Origin: CAYSPU01 sp964432995
GTDB lineage: Bacteria; Verrucomicrobiota; Verrucomicrobiia; Limisphaerales; JAHDYP01
Assembly (NCBI GenBank): GCA_964432995.1
Contig: CAYSPU010000282.1
Location: forward strand, 1-7,231
DNA: 7,231 nt
Direction: 5' to 3'
The notes beneath the pieces are model-generated. The model was not told where the DNA came from, did no database searches, and saw nothing but the letters and a program-made list of their open reading frames with translations. Below, piece after piece: positions 1 to 5,751 of the stretch. The position numbers and the translations under genes are program-made. Every line of letters starts with the position of its first letter. The stretch's first letter is position 1.

Positions 1-309
1 CTTGGCCAGGACGGCCGCGGTCTCCTCCTTGCTGCTGGAACTCCCGATGATGAGTTCGACGTTGCCCAGGTCCCGTTCGGCCTGGGCGAGGCGGGCTTTC
101 ATGGCCTCGAACTGGCTGGCGTCCGCGTTCCAGCCCCGATCCGCCGGGCCGGGCGGCCCGGTGAAGATCACGCCGATGCGCGCCTTTCCTCGGGGCCGAA
201 CGGGCCTGGACTCCGCCGCCCAGGCATGCGTCCACGTCGCGGTGGTCAGGACGACTCCGGCGGCCACTCCGGATTGCAGGAAACCCCTTCGGGTGCATTG
301 TTCACACAT
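1..309 (-). CDS. Tat-exported protein, N-terminal fragment
   Basis: The minus strand from ATG at 309 is open to the window edge and gives 103 residues of a longer protein. The N-terminus, MCEQCTRRGFLQSGVAAG, is a twin-arginine (Tat) signal: the RR pair at residues 7-8 is followed by GFLQ, a hydrophobic stretch (VAAGVVLTTATW) and a likely cleavage after AWA near residue 32. The product should therefore be folded in the cytoplasm and exported to the periplasm. The mature part opens with a short beta strand, ARIGVIFTGP, then a helix-rich stretch, then NVELIIG, a layout like the first Rossmann-type unit of a sugar-isomerase-like or sugar-binding domain. That family guess is weak. No strong Shine-Dalgarno precedes the ATG. 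The start is chosen because the Tat motif follows it directly. The reading frame and signal are well supported; the function is not. Confidence 0.8.
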   Translation of the reverse strand, partial: MCEQCTRRGFLQSGVAAGVVLTTATWTHAWAAESRPVRPRGKARIGVIFTGPPGPADRGWNADASQFEAMKARLAQAERDLGNVELIIGSSSSKEETAAVLAK

Positions 310-332
310 AATGGGCTCTGGATGTAAACCCG

Positions 333-361
333 ATAATGATCGAAACCGGCGGTTTCGCCAA
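333..361 (-). promoter_or_regulatory. Candidate promoter of the Tat-exported gene with palindromic spacer
   Basis: Read on the minus strand, TTGGCG (361-356) is followed after exactly 17 nt by CATTAT (338-333). Each hexamer matches the sigma70 consensus at four of six positions, and the pair lies 24 nt upstream of the ATG at 309. The spacer carries a perfect 7-bp inverted repeat, CGAAACC-GGC-GGTTTCG (341-357), which could be an operator for a dimeric regulator. Promoter hexamers in verrucomicrobia are not well defined, so this is a candidate only. Confidence 0.4.
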
Positions 362-567
362 CTGGTTTCTTGCTCCTTTTGCACCTCAGGTCGCGGGGCG
401 CGCCCGCACGGAGCAGGTTCGACCTTTTCCCGAACCTTGCGGAACCGGAGAACGGGCGCGCATCCGGATTCTGTCAGACTGACCACAGCTCCCAGCACAC
501 CCGGTGTGAGTCAGTGGTTTGACTCGGAGCGCGGGGATTCGTAGGCTATTCACATTACCGAACGTGA
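362..567. other. Intergenic stretch with small palindromes, no gene recognised
   Basis: No reading frame here looks like a protein. Two short perfect inverted repeats are visible: CACACC-C-GGTGTG at 496-508, and GAGTCA-GTGGTT-TGACTC at 508-525. Neither has a T-run, so neither is a convincing terminator. A short open stretch from 548, IHITEREHPV, could be an out-of-frame continuation of the thioesterase remnant that starts at 568, but this is weak. Confidence 0.4.
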
Positions 568-741
568 GCATCCCGTGTCCGCTCTCTCCGCCGCTATTGC
601 TTCGTGCGAATGTCCGACGCCAAGCTCCTGGCCAGGGGCGAAACCGAATGGGTGTTCGTGAACGCCAGAAGCGGTCGCCCCTGTGCCATCCCCGAAAGCG
701 TCCGGGCCTGCTTTGCGGTCGTGTCGGAGTCCAAGGCATGA
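568..741 (+). pseudogene. Acyl-CoA thioesterase, C-terminal remnant
   Basis: The frame opening after a stop at 565-567 reads SLRRYCFVRM, then SDAKLLARGETEWVFV, then NARSGRPCAIPESVRACF, and ends at a TGA at 739-741. This matches the last two hotdog-fold beta strands and tail of YbgC/FadM-type acyl-CoA thioester hydrolases, where a 'G-x-LLARGET-x-WVFVD-x-x-TGRP-x-x-IP' block is typical. Such enzymes cleave acyl-CoA thioesters in the cytoplasm and run to about 130-150 residues. Here only about 55 codons remain, the N-terminal part with the catalytic Asp/Glu region is gone, and no ribosome site fits a short new start (the first ATG is at 610). The best reading is a decayed or truncated gene. Recognition is from memory of the family, not a search. 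Confidence 0.6.
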
Positions 742-891
742 GCATTGATCCCGCGGTCGCCCCGCCGCGCCTTCTTCGTCGTGAGATTGGTTCCCTGTGG
801 ATAGACAGCGTGTTCCAGGCGGCGCGCATCGTGGCAGCCCCCACGGTTTTGCGGTGTGCAGAGCGCCGGTGCTGTGGTAGAAGATGGGGCT

Positions 892-1647
892 ATGACCCCG
901 GCCGAGCCCAACGCCGGCGATGTTCTTTCGCGGAACGCGACGTTCGCCACCACGCGTTGGAGTGAGGTGCTAGCCGCAGGGGCGGATTCCTCGAAGGCGG
1001 GGCGAGAGGCCCTCGAGGAACTCTGCCGCACTTACTGGCCTCCCATCTACGCGTACGCCCGGCGCGTCGGCCACAGCTCAGAGGATGCCTGCGATCTGAC
1101 CCAGGGTTTCTTTGCCCATCTGATCGAGACACAGAGCCTGTCCCAGGCGGACCCTGAGCGTGGCCGATTCCGGTCCTTTCTGCTCGGTGCCTTCAAGCAC
1201 TTTCTCGCCCACGAACACGATCACGCACAGGCGCTCAAGCGGGGCGGCGGTGTCCTGTGGGTGCACGCGGACCCAGGCACCGACGGAGCAGAGAGTGCCG
1301 GTCTCCCCGTCGAGGTGCGCACCCCGGATCGTGCCTACGACGAGCGCTGGGCCGCCGCTCTCCTCGAGCGTGTTCTCGGCCGTTTGCGCCAGGAGTTCAT
1401 CGACTCGGGCCGGGGCGAACTGTTCGATCAGTTCAAGGACTTCCTCGTGGGACAGGCCGTTGAGGGCGGGTATGCCGGAGTGGCGTCGAAGCTGGGGATG
1501 ACCGAAGGGGCGGCCAAGATGACGGTGACCCGTCTTCGGGATCGCTACCGCCGGCTGCTTCGAGCTGAGGTGGCCCAAACCCTTGTCAACGCGGAAGATG
1601 TGGAGGATGAACTGCGCCAGTTGCTGGCGATTCTGCGGGGAGAATAA
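892..1647 (+). CDS. ECF-type RNA polymerase sigma factor, kinase-associated
   Basis: This 251-residue protein looks like the ECF sigma factors common in Verrucomicrobia and Planctomycetes next to Ser/Thr kinases. The hallmark N-terminus, FATTRWSEVLAAG (residues 18-30), is followed by the sigma2 region at about 40-115: YWPPIYAYARR, EDACDLTQGFFAHL (the core-polymerase contact helix) and GRFRSFLLGAFKHFL. The sigma4 region at about 155-228 ends in the DNA-binding helix-turn-helix YAGVASKLGMTEGAAKMTVTR, which would read the -35 element. The ATG at 892 is preferred over an in-frame GTG at 856 because family members start about 10-20 residues before the ATTRW motif; only weak GGGG is available as a ribosome site. 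The next gene on the strand is the membrane kinase, 516 nt away with a repeat-flanked insert between them. Regulation by phosphorylation or by that kinase is inferred. No anti-sigma factor gene is present. Confidence 0.9.
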   Translation: MTPAEPNAGDVLSRNATFATTRWSEVLAAGADSSKAGREALEELCRTYWPPIYAYARRVGHSSEDACDLTQGFFAHLIETQSLSQADPERGRFRSFLLGAFKHFLAHEHDHAQALKRGGGVLWVHADPGTDGAESAGLPVEVRTPDRAYDERWAAALLERVLGRLRQEFIDSGRGELFDQFKDFLVGQAVEGGYAGVASKLGMTEGAAKMTVTRLRDRYRRLLRAEVAQTLVNAEDVEDELRQLLAILRGE

Positions 1648-1658
1648 CAATCATGTTG

Positions 1659-1694
1659 CCTTCGTCGCCACCTTGGTCGAGACCTTTGTCGGGA
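1659..1694 (+). repeat. 12-nt tandem repeat, left array (three units)
   Basis: Three exact 12-nt units run back to back: CCTTCGTCGCCA (1659-1670), CCTTGGTCGAGA (1671-1682) and CCTTTGTCGGGA (1683-1694). The consensus core is CCTTYGTCG. It begins 12 nt after the sigma-factor stop codon. By eye it is 31/36 identical to the array at 4411-4446 inside the kinase gene, with no gaps, so it is a family and not chance. The reverse-complement form (CGACAAAGG) appears at 2052-2084. Confidence 0.85.
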
Positions 1695-1739
1695 ATCACG
1701 CCCGGCATACAGAGATCGGTGAGATTCCAGAGGAGGGTC

Positions 1740-1974
1740 ATGTTCCCGCACGAGAAGCTCAGCGTTTATGACAAGGCACTTGAACATCGCTGAGGGAAAC
1801 GGTCGGTATTCGGAGCTGGATCATCGGCGGTTTCTGGACATTGCCGCTGCCGCTGCCGTGAAAGTGGCCGCCGAGCTCGACTTGGCGATGCGGAGGCACC
1901 TCATCGAGAGCGGTGTGTGCAGGCCTTGCAAGGTCCTACTGGAGAGAATCGCGGCGATGCTATCACGCATGTGA
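1740..1974 (+). pseudogene. Four-helix-bundle protein (23S rRNA IVP family), internally deleted
   Basis: The ATG at 1740, right behind a strong AGGAGGG (1731-1737), starts MFPHEKLSVYDKALEH, the usual N-terminus of this family, and runs into a TGA at 1791. In the frame shifted by +1 the conserved second half follows: LNIAEGNGRYSELDHRRF, DIAAAAAVKVAAELD, then CKVLLERIAAMLSRM, ending at 1972-1974. Intact members are about 115-120 residues. Here about 35 residues between VYDKAL and LNIAEG, including most of helices 1-2, are missing, and the junction near 1775-1785 shifts the frame. An alternative start at 1768 would give a 68-residue fragment. Family members are encoded in intervening sequences of 23S rRNA genes and elsewhere; relatives include the bAvd accessory protein of diversity-generating retroelements. 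No reverse transcriptase is in the window. The remnant is almost certainly non-functional as the original fold. Confidence 0.75.
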
Positions 1975-1987
1975 ATCCTGGCCAGGT

Positions 1988-2088
1988 CTTGTCGGAACAC
2001 TTGGAGCCGTCGGACCCTTTGTCGGGAACCCCCCTGATTGGGGGAGAGATGCGACAAAGGTATCGACAAAGGCAACGACGAAGGTCCA
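1988..2088. repeat. 12-nt repeat palindrome upstream of the kinase gene
   Basis: A complete palindromic copy of the repeat. The left arm has degenerate CTTGTCGGA-type units from 1988, ending in CCTTTGTCG (2016-2024). The right arm has three 12-nt units: GACAAAGGTATC (2053-2064), GACAAAGGCAAC (2065-2076) and GACGAAGGTCCA (2077-2088). CCTTTGTCG (2016-2024) pairs perfectly with CGACAAAGG (2052-2060), and inside that CCCCC (2030-2034) pairs with GGGGG (2040-2044) across a TGATT loop. The hairpin would form in the kinase leader transcript. Confidence 0.8.
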
Positions 2089-2150
2089 GTCGGGGGCGGA
2101 AGCGAGCAGTCTGCTCGTTACTTCCGCCCGCCATTTCGGAAGTACCCAGT

Positions 2151-2156
2151 TGAGGA
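2151..2156 (+). promoter_or_regulatory. Ribosome binding site deciding the kinase start
   Basis: TGAGGA lies 7 nt before the ATG at 2164. The frame stays open upstream to a TTG at 2038, but those codons are repeat DNA (reading DKGIDKGNDEG), so 2164 is the better start. Confidence 0.6.
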
Positions 2157-2163
2157 CATCAGC

Positions 2164-5100
2164 ATGACCTCGACGATGGATTGCATGGTGAGCCGAAGAT
2201 GCCCCATCTGCGGTCGCAGGCTGGCGGAGACCACGCCGGAGGGACTCTGCCTGGTTTGCCTGCTGGAGGCCGGCTTGGCAGAGACTGCCTCCCGCGAGGG
2301 CGTCGAGTCCGCCCGTCCGGAGAGATCGGGATCCTCTCGCCCGCGATACTTCGGCGACTACGAGATCCTGCGCGAGGTCGGGCGGGGCGGGATGGGCGTG
2401 GTCTACGAGGCGCGGCAGTTCGGCACGCAACGAACGGTGGCGTTGAAGCTGTTGTCGGCTGGGGCTTTCGCCAGTTCGGACGCTGTGCACCGTTTTCATA
2501 CAGAGGCCCGGGCGGCCGCCCGGCTCGATCATCCCCACATCGTGCCGGTTTACGAAGCCGGGCTGCACGACGGCCAGCATTTCCTGGCGATGCGGTTCAT
2601 GCCGGGCGGGACGCTGGCGCAGTGGGCCCAGGGGCGTCCCATCGACCCGCGGCGGGCGGCGGAGATCATGCGGTTGCTGGCACAGGCCATCGCCTATGCG
2701 CATCAGCATGGCGTGCTCCATCGCGATCTCAAACCCGGCAACGTCCTGCTCGATGAGAACGGCGAACCGCACTTGGCAGATTTTGGCCTGGCGCGACTCT
2801 CCGAACTCGAAGGAGGCATCACGCTGACTTCGGCGATCCTCGGCACGGCGCCCTACATGCCTCCGGAGCAAGCCGCGGGCGGTGTCGGTGCGGCGACCAC
2901 GGCCGGTGACATCTACGGCCTGGGGGCGGTTCTGTATGAAATGCTCACCGGCCACCCGCCGTTCACCGGTGCCAGCGTCGCCGAGATCTTGCGCAAGGTT
3001 CGGGAGGAGGAGCCGGCTGCGCCGCTGGCGCGGAGGTCAGAAGAGGGCAGAGGACGGAGGGCGGAGGGCAGAGGACAGAAGTCAGAAGTCGGGGTCCAGA
3101 AGCCAGGAGGCGGCTCACGGGAGGCGCAAGGTCCAAGGTCCGTGGTCTGTGGTCCATGGTCCCGACTTTCGGATTTGCAGACCATCTGTCTGAAGTGCCT
3201 CGAGAAGGAGCCCGCCAAGCGCTACGCCACTGCGCGAGACCTCGCGGACGAGCTCGAGCGCTTCCTCAAAGACGAACCGATCGTTGCCCGTCCGGCGACC
3301 GAGTTGGAGCGGATCGGCCGCTGGTGCCGACGCCGGCCGGCGATTGCCGGTCTGAGCGCCGCGCTGGCGTTGGCCGTGCTGGCAGGCTTCGCCGGCACCA
3401 TGTGGGAGCTCCAGCAAGCCCGGCAGCACGCCGCAGAAAGCCAACGCCAAGTAGCCCGTCTCCATGTTTTGAATGGGGTGAATCTCCTGCAGGACGGCGA
3501 CCATTTCCGATCCCTGCTCTGGTTCGCCGAGGCGCTGACGATGAACGCCGAGCCACCGGAACGCATCGCCATCGACCGACTCCGGATTGCTGCAGTCGTC
3601 GCGATGGGACCGCGACTGGCCAGCGTGATCACCCATGTCGGGCAGCCGGTCGCGGATGCTGCCTTTCATCCGACCAAGGATCTGCTTGCCACCGTGGGGC
3701 GCGATCGCCGGTTGCGGGTCTGGGCAATCCCGACCGGCGAACTGGTCTTCATGACCGCACCGTTCGACGAACCTCCGTCGCACGTTCAATTCGCACCCGA
3801 CGGTGAGCGACTGCTCGTGGTCAGTTCCGAGTTCAATCGCGTGCGGCTGTTGGTGGCGTCGAACGGCGATCCGCTGGCTGGACCCATGCCTCACTTCGCC
3901 GGTGGGGCCAACAACCAGCCGCTCCGGCCGAGGTTCGACGAGTCGGGGAAGTTGCTGTTGACCCAAAGCGCGTCCCAGACCCTGCAGGTGTGGGATGCCC
4001 GCGACGCGTCGCCACGGGGACGCCCGATCGAGATCGACGCTCCCATTGTGTGGATGAACTTTAGTGCCGATGGGGAGAAGGTCCTCGTGCGGACCCTGGA
4101 TGGCCGGACGCTGGTTGCGGATTGGCGAACGGGGAAGGTGATCGATCTTCCTACAACTCCGGCTGAGTTGTGGTTCCCGTCACGGAAGCCGGAGTTCGGA
4201 GCTCGGAGCTCGGTCCTCGGTGCCCTGGACCCTTTGAATGTCAGACGATTGGATGTCAGCGCTGTCGATGGAGGATCCGGTAGGGCGACCTCTCCGAGGG
4301 CGCCGGAAGACGCTGCCTCCGAGCTAGGTGCTTCCGGCGCGCCCGGAGGTCGCGCCCTACCTCTGGTCCCTTCCCGGGAAGCACATTCCCAACTGGCTCG
4401 CCAGCCCCAGCCTTTGTCGCCACCTTCGTCGCTACCTTTGTCGGAACTCGCCGCCACGCTCGACAAAGGTGTCGACCAAGGAACTGCCAGAGGACGTGAC
4501 CAAGCAACGCTCGACCAAGGGATCGACGAAAGCTGGACCGATGTGAAATCTCTTCCCCGCGAGCTGCGGGGCGCAACCTACGATCGTGACCGCAAGCGTC
4601 TCCTGACCTTTGGCCGCGACCGCTTCGCCCGACTGTTCGACGCTGCGACCGGCGCCGCCCTCCTACCACCGATCGAACAACCGTCACTGGTCGAGAACGC
4701 GGTGTTCAGTCCCGACGGCACCCGGTTCGCCACGGTGACGGCCGGCGGTCGGACGCGGGTCTGGAGCACGGACACCGGCGAACCGCTGACGCCGCCGCTC
4801 GATCACAGCGCGGCTGGCGGCTCGGTCGAGTTCAGCGCCAACGGCCGGTTCCTGTTCACCATTCACCCTGCACACGCGGTCTTCGTTTGGGACCTCTCGA
4901 AAGTCAACGAACCGCCCGTCCTGCTTCGGCCGATCGCTCTCCGGCCGCTGGCCGAGTCCGGTCAGGACGGTTCGGTCTTCGTCACCCGGGATCCGAACAG
5001 TCCGATCCGGGTGCGTGCGTTGGCTGGTGCGGCGGAGGTCTCGTTACATCCTTCGAGCCTGAAGATGGTTCCCGTCCAGGCCTGGTTCGACCAGACAGGC

Positions 5101-5514
5101 GCGTTCATCATCCTCGAGGGGGAGCGACAGCGGGCGCAGGTCTGGCATGCGGGCACTGGTCTTCCTGTTACTTCCATCTTCCCGAGCCGATACGCCACCA
5201 ACGAAGCCGATTATCGGACCGTGCGACTACCAGCCAGATCAGAGGGCAGAGATCAGAGGTCAGCGGTCAGAGGTCAGCGATCAGAAGACAGACAGGGGAG
5301 TGCAGCGAGTCAGAACCTTCGACGGACAAGCCGATCTCCGACCTCTGTCCTCGGCCCTCCGTCTTCCGAGCTTCGAGCTTCGAGCTCCGAGCTCCGAGCC
5401 CTCGCCGAGCTTCTTTCCGGCAGTCGCCTCGACGGCACGGGCGGCTGGCGACCGCTCGAGTTGGGCGAGATTGTGGCGCGGTGGAATCGGCCCGCAAACT
5501 GCACCTCCGAATGA
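2164..5514 (+). CDS. Membrane Ser/Thr protein kinase with C-terminal WD40 propeller
   Basis: The product has 1116 residues. An N-terminal zinc ribbon has Cys13, Cys16, Cys29 and Cys32 (CPIC ... CLVC). The PknB-like kinase domain (about 66-372) keeps all key parts: GRGGMG loop 73-78, Lys95, Glu114, HRDLKPGN at 186-193 with catalytic Asp188, DFG at 206-208 and PPE at 233-235. It should be active. A membrane segment follows at about 393-413 (AGLSAALALAVLAGFAG), then a coil and a WD40 propeller (about 488-1018) with blade endings such as LRVW, LQVWD, TRVWS and AQVWH, probably outside the cytoplasm as sensor. The conserved tail LAELLSGSRLDGTGGWRPL closes it. Three repeat-derived inserts, at residues about 291-336, 671-789 and 1022-1078, make up a fifth of the protein and sit at loops or linkers. 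The sigma-factor gene upstream is the likely partner. Target and signal are unknown. Confidence 0.92.
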   Translation: MTSTMDCMVSRRCPICGRRLAETTPEGLCLVCLLEAGLAETASREGVESARPERSGSSRPRYFGDYEILREVGRGGMGVVYEARQFGTQRTVALKLLSAGAFASSDAVHRFHTEARAAARLDHPHIVPVYEAGLHDGQHFLAMRFMPGGTLAQWAQGRPIDPRRAAEIMRLLAQAIAYAHQHGVLHRDLKPGNVLLDENGEPHLADFGLARLSELEGGITLTSAILGTAPYMPPEQAAGGVGAATTAGDIYGLGAVLYEMLTGHPPFTGASVAEILRKVREEEPAAPLARRSEEGRGRRAEGRGQKSEVGVQKPGGGSREAQGPRSVVCGPWSRLSDLQTICLKCLEKEPAKRYATARDLADELERFLKDEPIVARPATELERIGRWCRRRPAIAGLSAALALAVLAGFAGTMWELQQARQHAAESQRQVARLHVLNGVNLLQDGDHFRSLLWFAEALTMNAEPPERIAIDRLRIAAVVAMGPRLASVITHVGQPVADAAFHPTKDLLATVGRDRRLRVWAIPTGELVFMTAPFDEPPSHVQFAPDGERLLVVSSEFNRVRLLVASNGDPLAGPMPHFAGGANNQPLRPRFDESGKLLLTQSASQTLQVWDARDASPRGRPIEIDAPIVWMNFSADGEKVLVRTLDGRTLVADWRTGKVIDLPTTPAELWFPSRKPEFGARSSVLGALDPLNVRRLDVSAVDGGSGRATSPRAPEDAASELGASGAPGGRALPLVPSREAHSQLARQPQPLSPPSSLPLSELAATLDKGVDQGTARGRDQATLDQGIDESWTDVKSLPRELRGATYDRDRKRLLTFGRDRFARLFDAATGAALLPPIEQPSLVENAVFSPDGTRFATVTAGGRTRVWSTDTGEPLTPPLDHSAAGGSVEFSANGRFLFTIHPAHAVFVWDLSKVNEPPVLLRPIALRPLAESGQDGSVFVTRDPNSPIRVRALAGAAEVSLHPSSLKMVPVQAWFDQTGAFIILEGERQRAQVWHAGTGLPVTSIFPSRYATNEADYRTVRLPARSEGRDQRSAVRGQRSEDRQGSAASQNLRRTSRSPTSVLGPPSSELRASSSELRALAELLSGSRLDGTGGWRPLELGEIVARWNRPANCTSE
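3034..3171 (+). repeat. Heptamer-type repeat block inside the kinase domain
   Basis: A low-complexity run of GGCAGAG/GGTCAGA-like units (3036-3100) followed by GGTCCAAGGTCCGTGGTC-type DNA (3129-3164). It codes for RRSEEGRGRRAEGRGQKSE and a Gly/Ser-rich stretch, about 46 residues, placed between the VREEEPAAPLA segment and DLQTICLKCLEKEPAKRY. In other kinases of this type these two segments are joined by a short loop of about 8-10 residues. The insert adds no stop and keeps frame. Confidence 0.8.
4174..4530 (+). repeat. Composite repeat block inside the WD40 propeller
   Basis: About 119 codons of non-propeller sequence lie between two blades (after LPTTPAELWF and before WTDVKSLPRELRGATYD). 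Three repeat types are stacked: a heptameric GAGCTCG run (about 4186-4216), a long imperfect hairpin (4279-4361) and the 12-nt repeat palindrome (4411-4536). The translation is Pro/Ser/Ala-rich and then DKGVDQG-like, with no predicted fold. Frame is kept throughout. Confidence 0.8.
4279..4361. repeat. 31-bp imperfect inverted repeat within the kinase gene
   Basis: The left arm 4279-4309 begins GGTAGGGCGACC and ends GCGCCGGAAG. The right arm 4331-4361 begins CTTCCGGCGC and ends GCGCCCTACC. By eye 25 of 31 positions pair, with a 21-nt loop (4310-4330). The outer 9 bp and inner 10 bp are perfect. It looks like a dispersed palindromic (MITE- or REP-like) element. The family assignment is inference. 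Confidence 0.75.
4411..4536. repeat. 12-nt repeat palindrome within the kinase gene
   Basis: The left array has CCTTTGTCGCCA (4411-4422), CCTTCGTCGCTA (4423-4434) and CCTTTGTCGGAA (4435-4446). After a 15-nt centre the reversed array follows: GACAAAGGTGTC (4462-4473), GACCAAGGAACT (4474-4485), and more decayed GACCAAG and GACGAAAG units to 4536. The inner arms pair 18 of 21 positions. It is the same family as 1659-1694 and 1988-2088, and the 12-nt period keeps any reading frame. Confidence 0.85.
5227..5397 (+). repeat. Heptamer-type repeat block near the kinase C-terminus
   Basis: GGTCAGA/GGGCAGA units run 5238-5290, and a second part of TTCGAGC/TCCGAGC heptamers runs about 5364-5398. It codes for about 57 residues (ARSEGRDQRSAVRGQRSEDR ... 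SSELRASSSELRA) between the last propeller blade and the conserved LAELLSGSRLDG tail. The GAGCTCG run at 4186-4216 is the same heptamer as the second part in reverse orientation. Confidence 0.8.
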
Positions 5515-5598
5515 ACCCTTCATGAACTCAGGGCGGAACATGAAACCCAGGGACGTGAGTCCGTTGAGGCCGGATGTCGGACTCCTCGGCCCCGCAAA

Positions 5599-5679
5599 GC
5601 GGTGCGGAGGCACCGCACTCCCCGACGCTGGCGCGCGGTTCGGAGGCGCTACTGCGGACGCTCGGCGTCTTGGAGTGCG
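5599..5679. repeat. GC-rich palindromic repeat after the kinase gene
   Basis: CGCACTCCCCGACGC (5614-5628) pairs with GCGTCTTGGAGTGCG (5665-5679) at 13 of 15 positions, and the outer part also contains the perfect hairpin 5599-5616. The sequence resembles widely dispersed verrucomicrobial intergenic repeats as I remember them. It was not checked against a genome. Confidence 0.55.
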
Positions 5680-5751
5680 CGCGCGGCCGCGCCGCTTTTT
5701 CCCGCCGCTTTCCTGCGCCATTACCCCGGAGAAGGTCGAGGCAAGCGGGAG

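Larger units (their letters stand above)
1659..2088. mobile_element. Candidate cassette: IVP-like gene between inverted 12-nt repeat arrays
   Basis: The left end is the CCTTYGTCG array (1659-1694) and the right end is the same repeat reversed (2053-2088). Between them lies one gene of the four-helix-bundle IVP family. The segment separates a sigma-factor gene from a kinase gene that are often adjacent in related bacteria, as an insertion would. No transposase is encoded and no target-site duplication could be recognised, so if mobile it is non-autonomous. The alternative is that each array is an independent repeat insertion and the gene is a bystander. Confidence 0.45.

Noticed and set aside
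742..891. Promoter for the sigma-factor gene
   Set aside because: I could not find a hexamer pair with acceptable spacing that stood out from background, so none is annotated.
386..1031. Overlapping minus-strand open frames across the sigma-factor upstream region
   Set aside because: Composition is Arg/Ser/Pro-rich without recognisable domains, they have no ribosome sites, and they overlap the thioesterase remnant and the sigma factor. They are stop-poor GC-rich shadows.
1740..1974. Accessory protein (bAvd) of a diversity-generating retroelement
   Set aside because: Only the general fold family fits. There is no reverse transcriptase, template/variable repeat pair or target gene, and the gene is broken.
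2038..2163. Extended kinase N-terminus from a TTG at 2038
   Set aside because: These 42 codons are the repeat palindrome (DKGIDKGNDEG...) with no family resemblance. A good ribosome site and the zinc ribbon point to ATG 2164.
3034..3100. CRISPR-like tandem repetition in the GGCAGAG runs
   Set aside because: Units are only about 7 nt, contiguous, degenerate and without spacers, so this is low-complexity repeat DNA, not an array.
4256..4687. Minus-strand open frame with a TKVATKVATK string
   Set aside because: The string is simply the 12-nt repeat read on the other strand. The rest is the reverse of the kinase gene.
5599..5616. Intrinsic terminator after the kinase gene
   Set aside because: The stem is perfect but no T-run follows, and it is part of a larger palindromic repeat.
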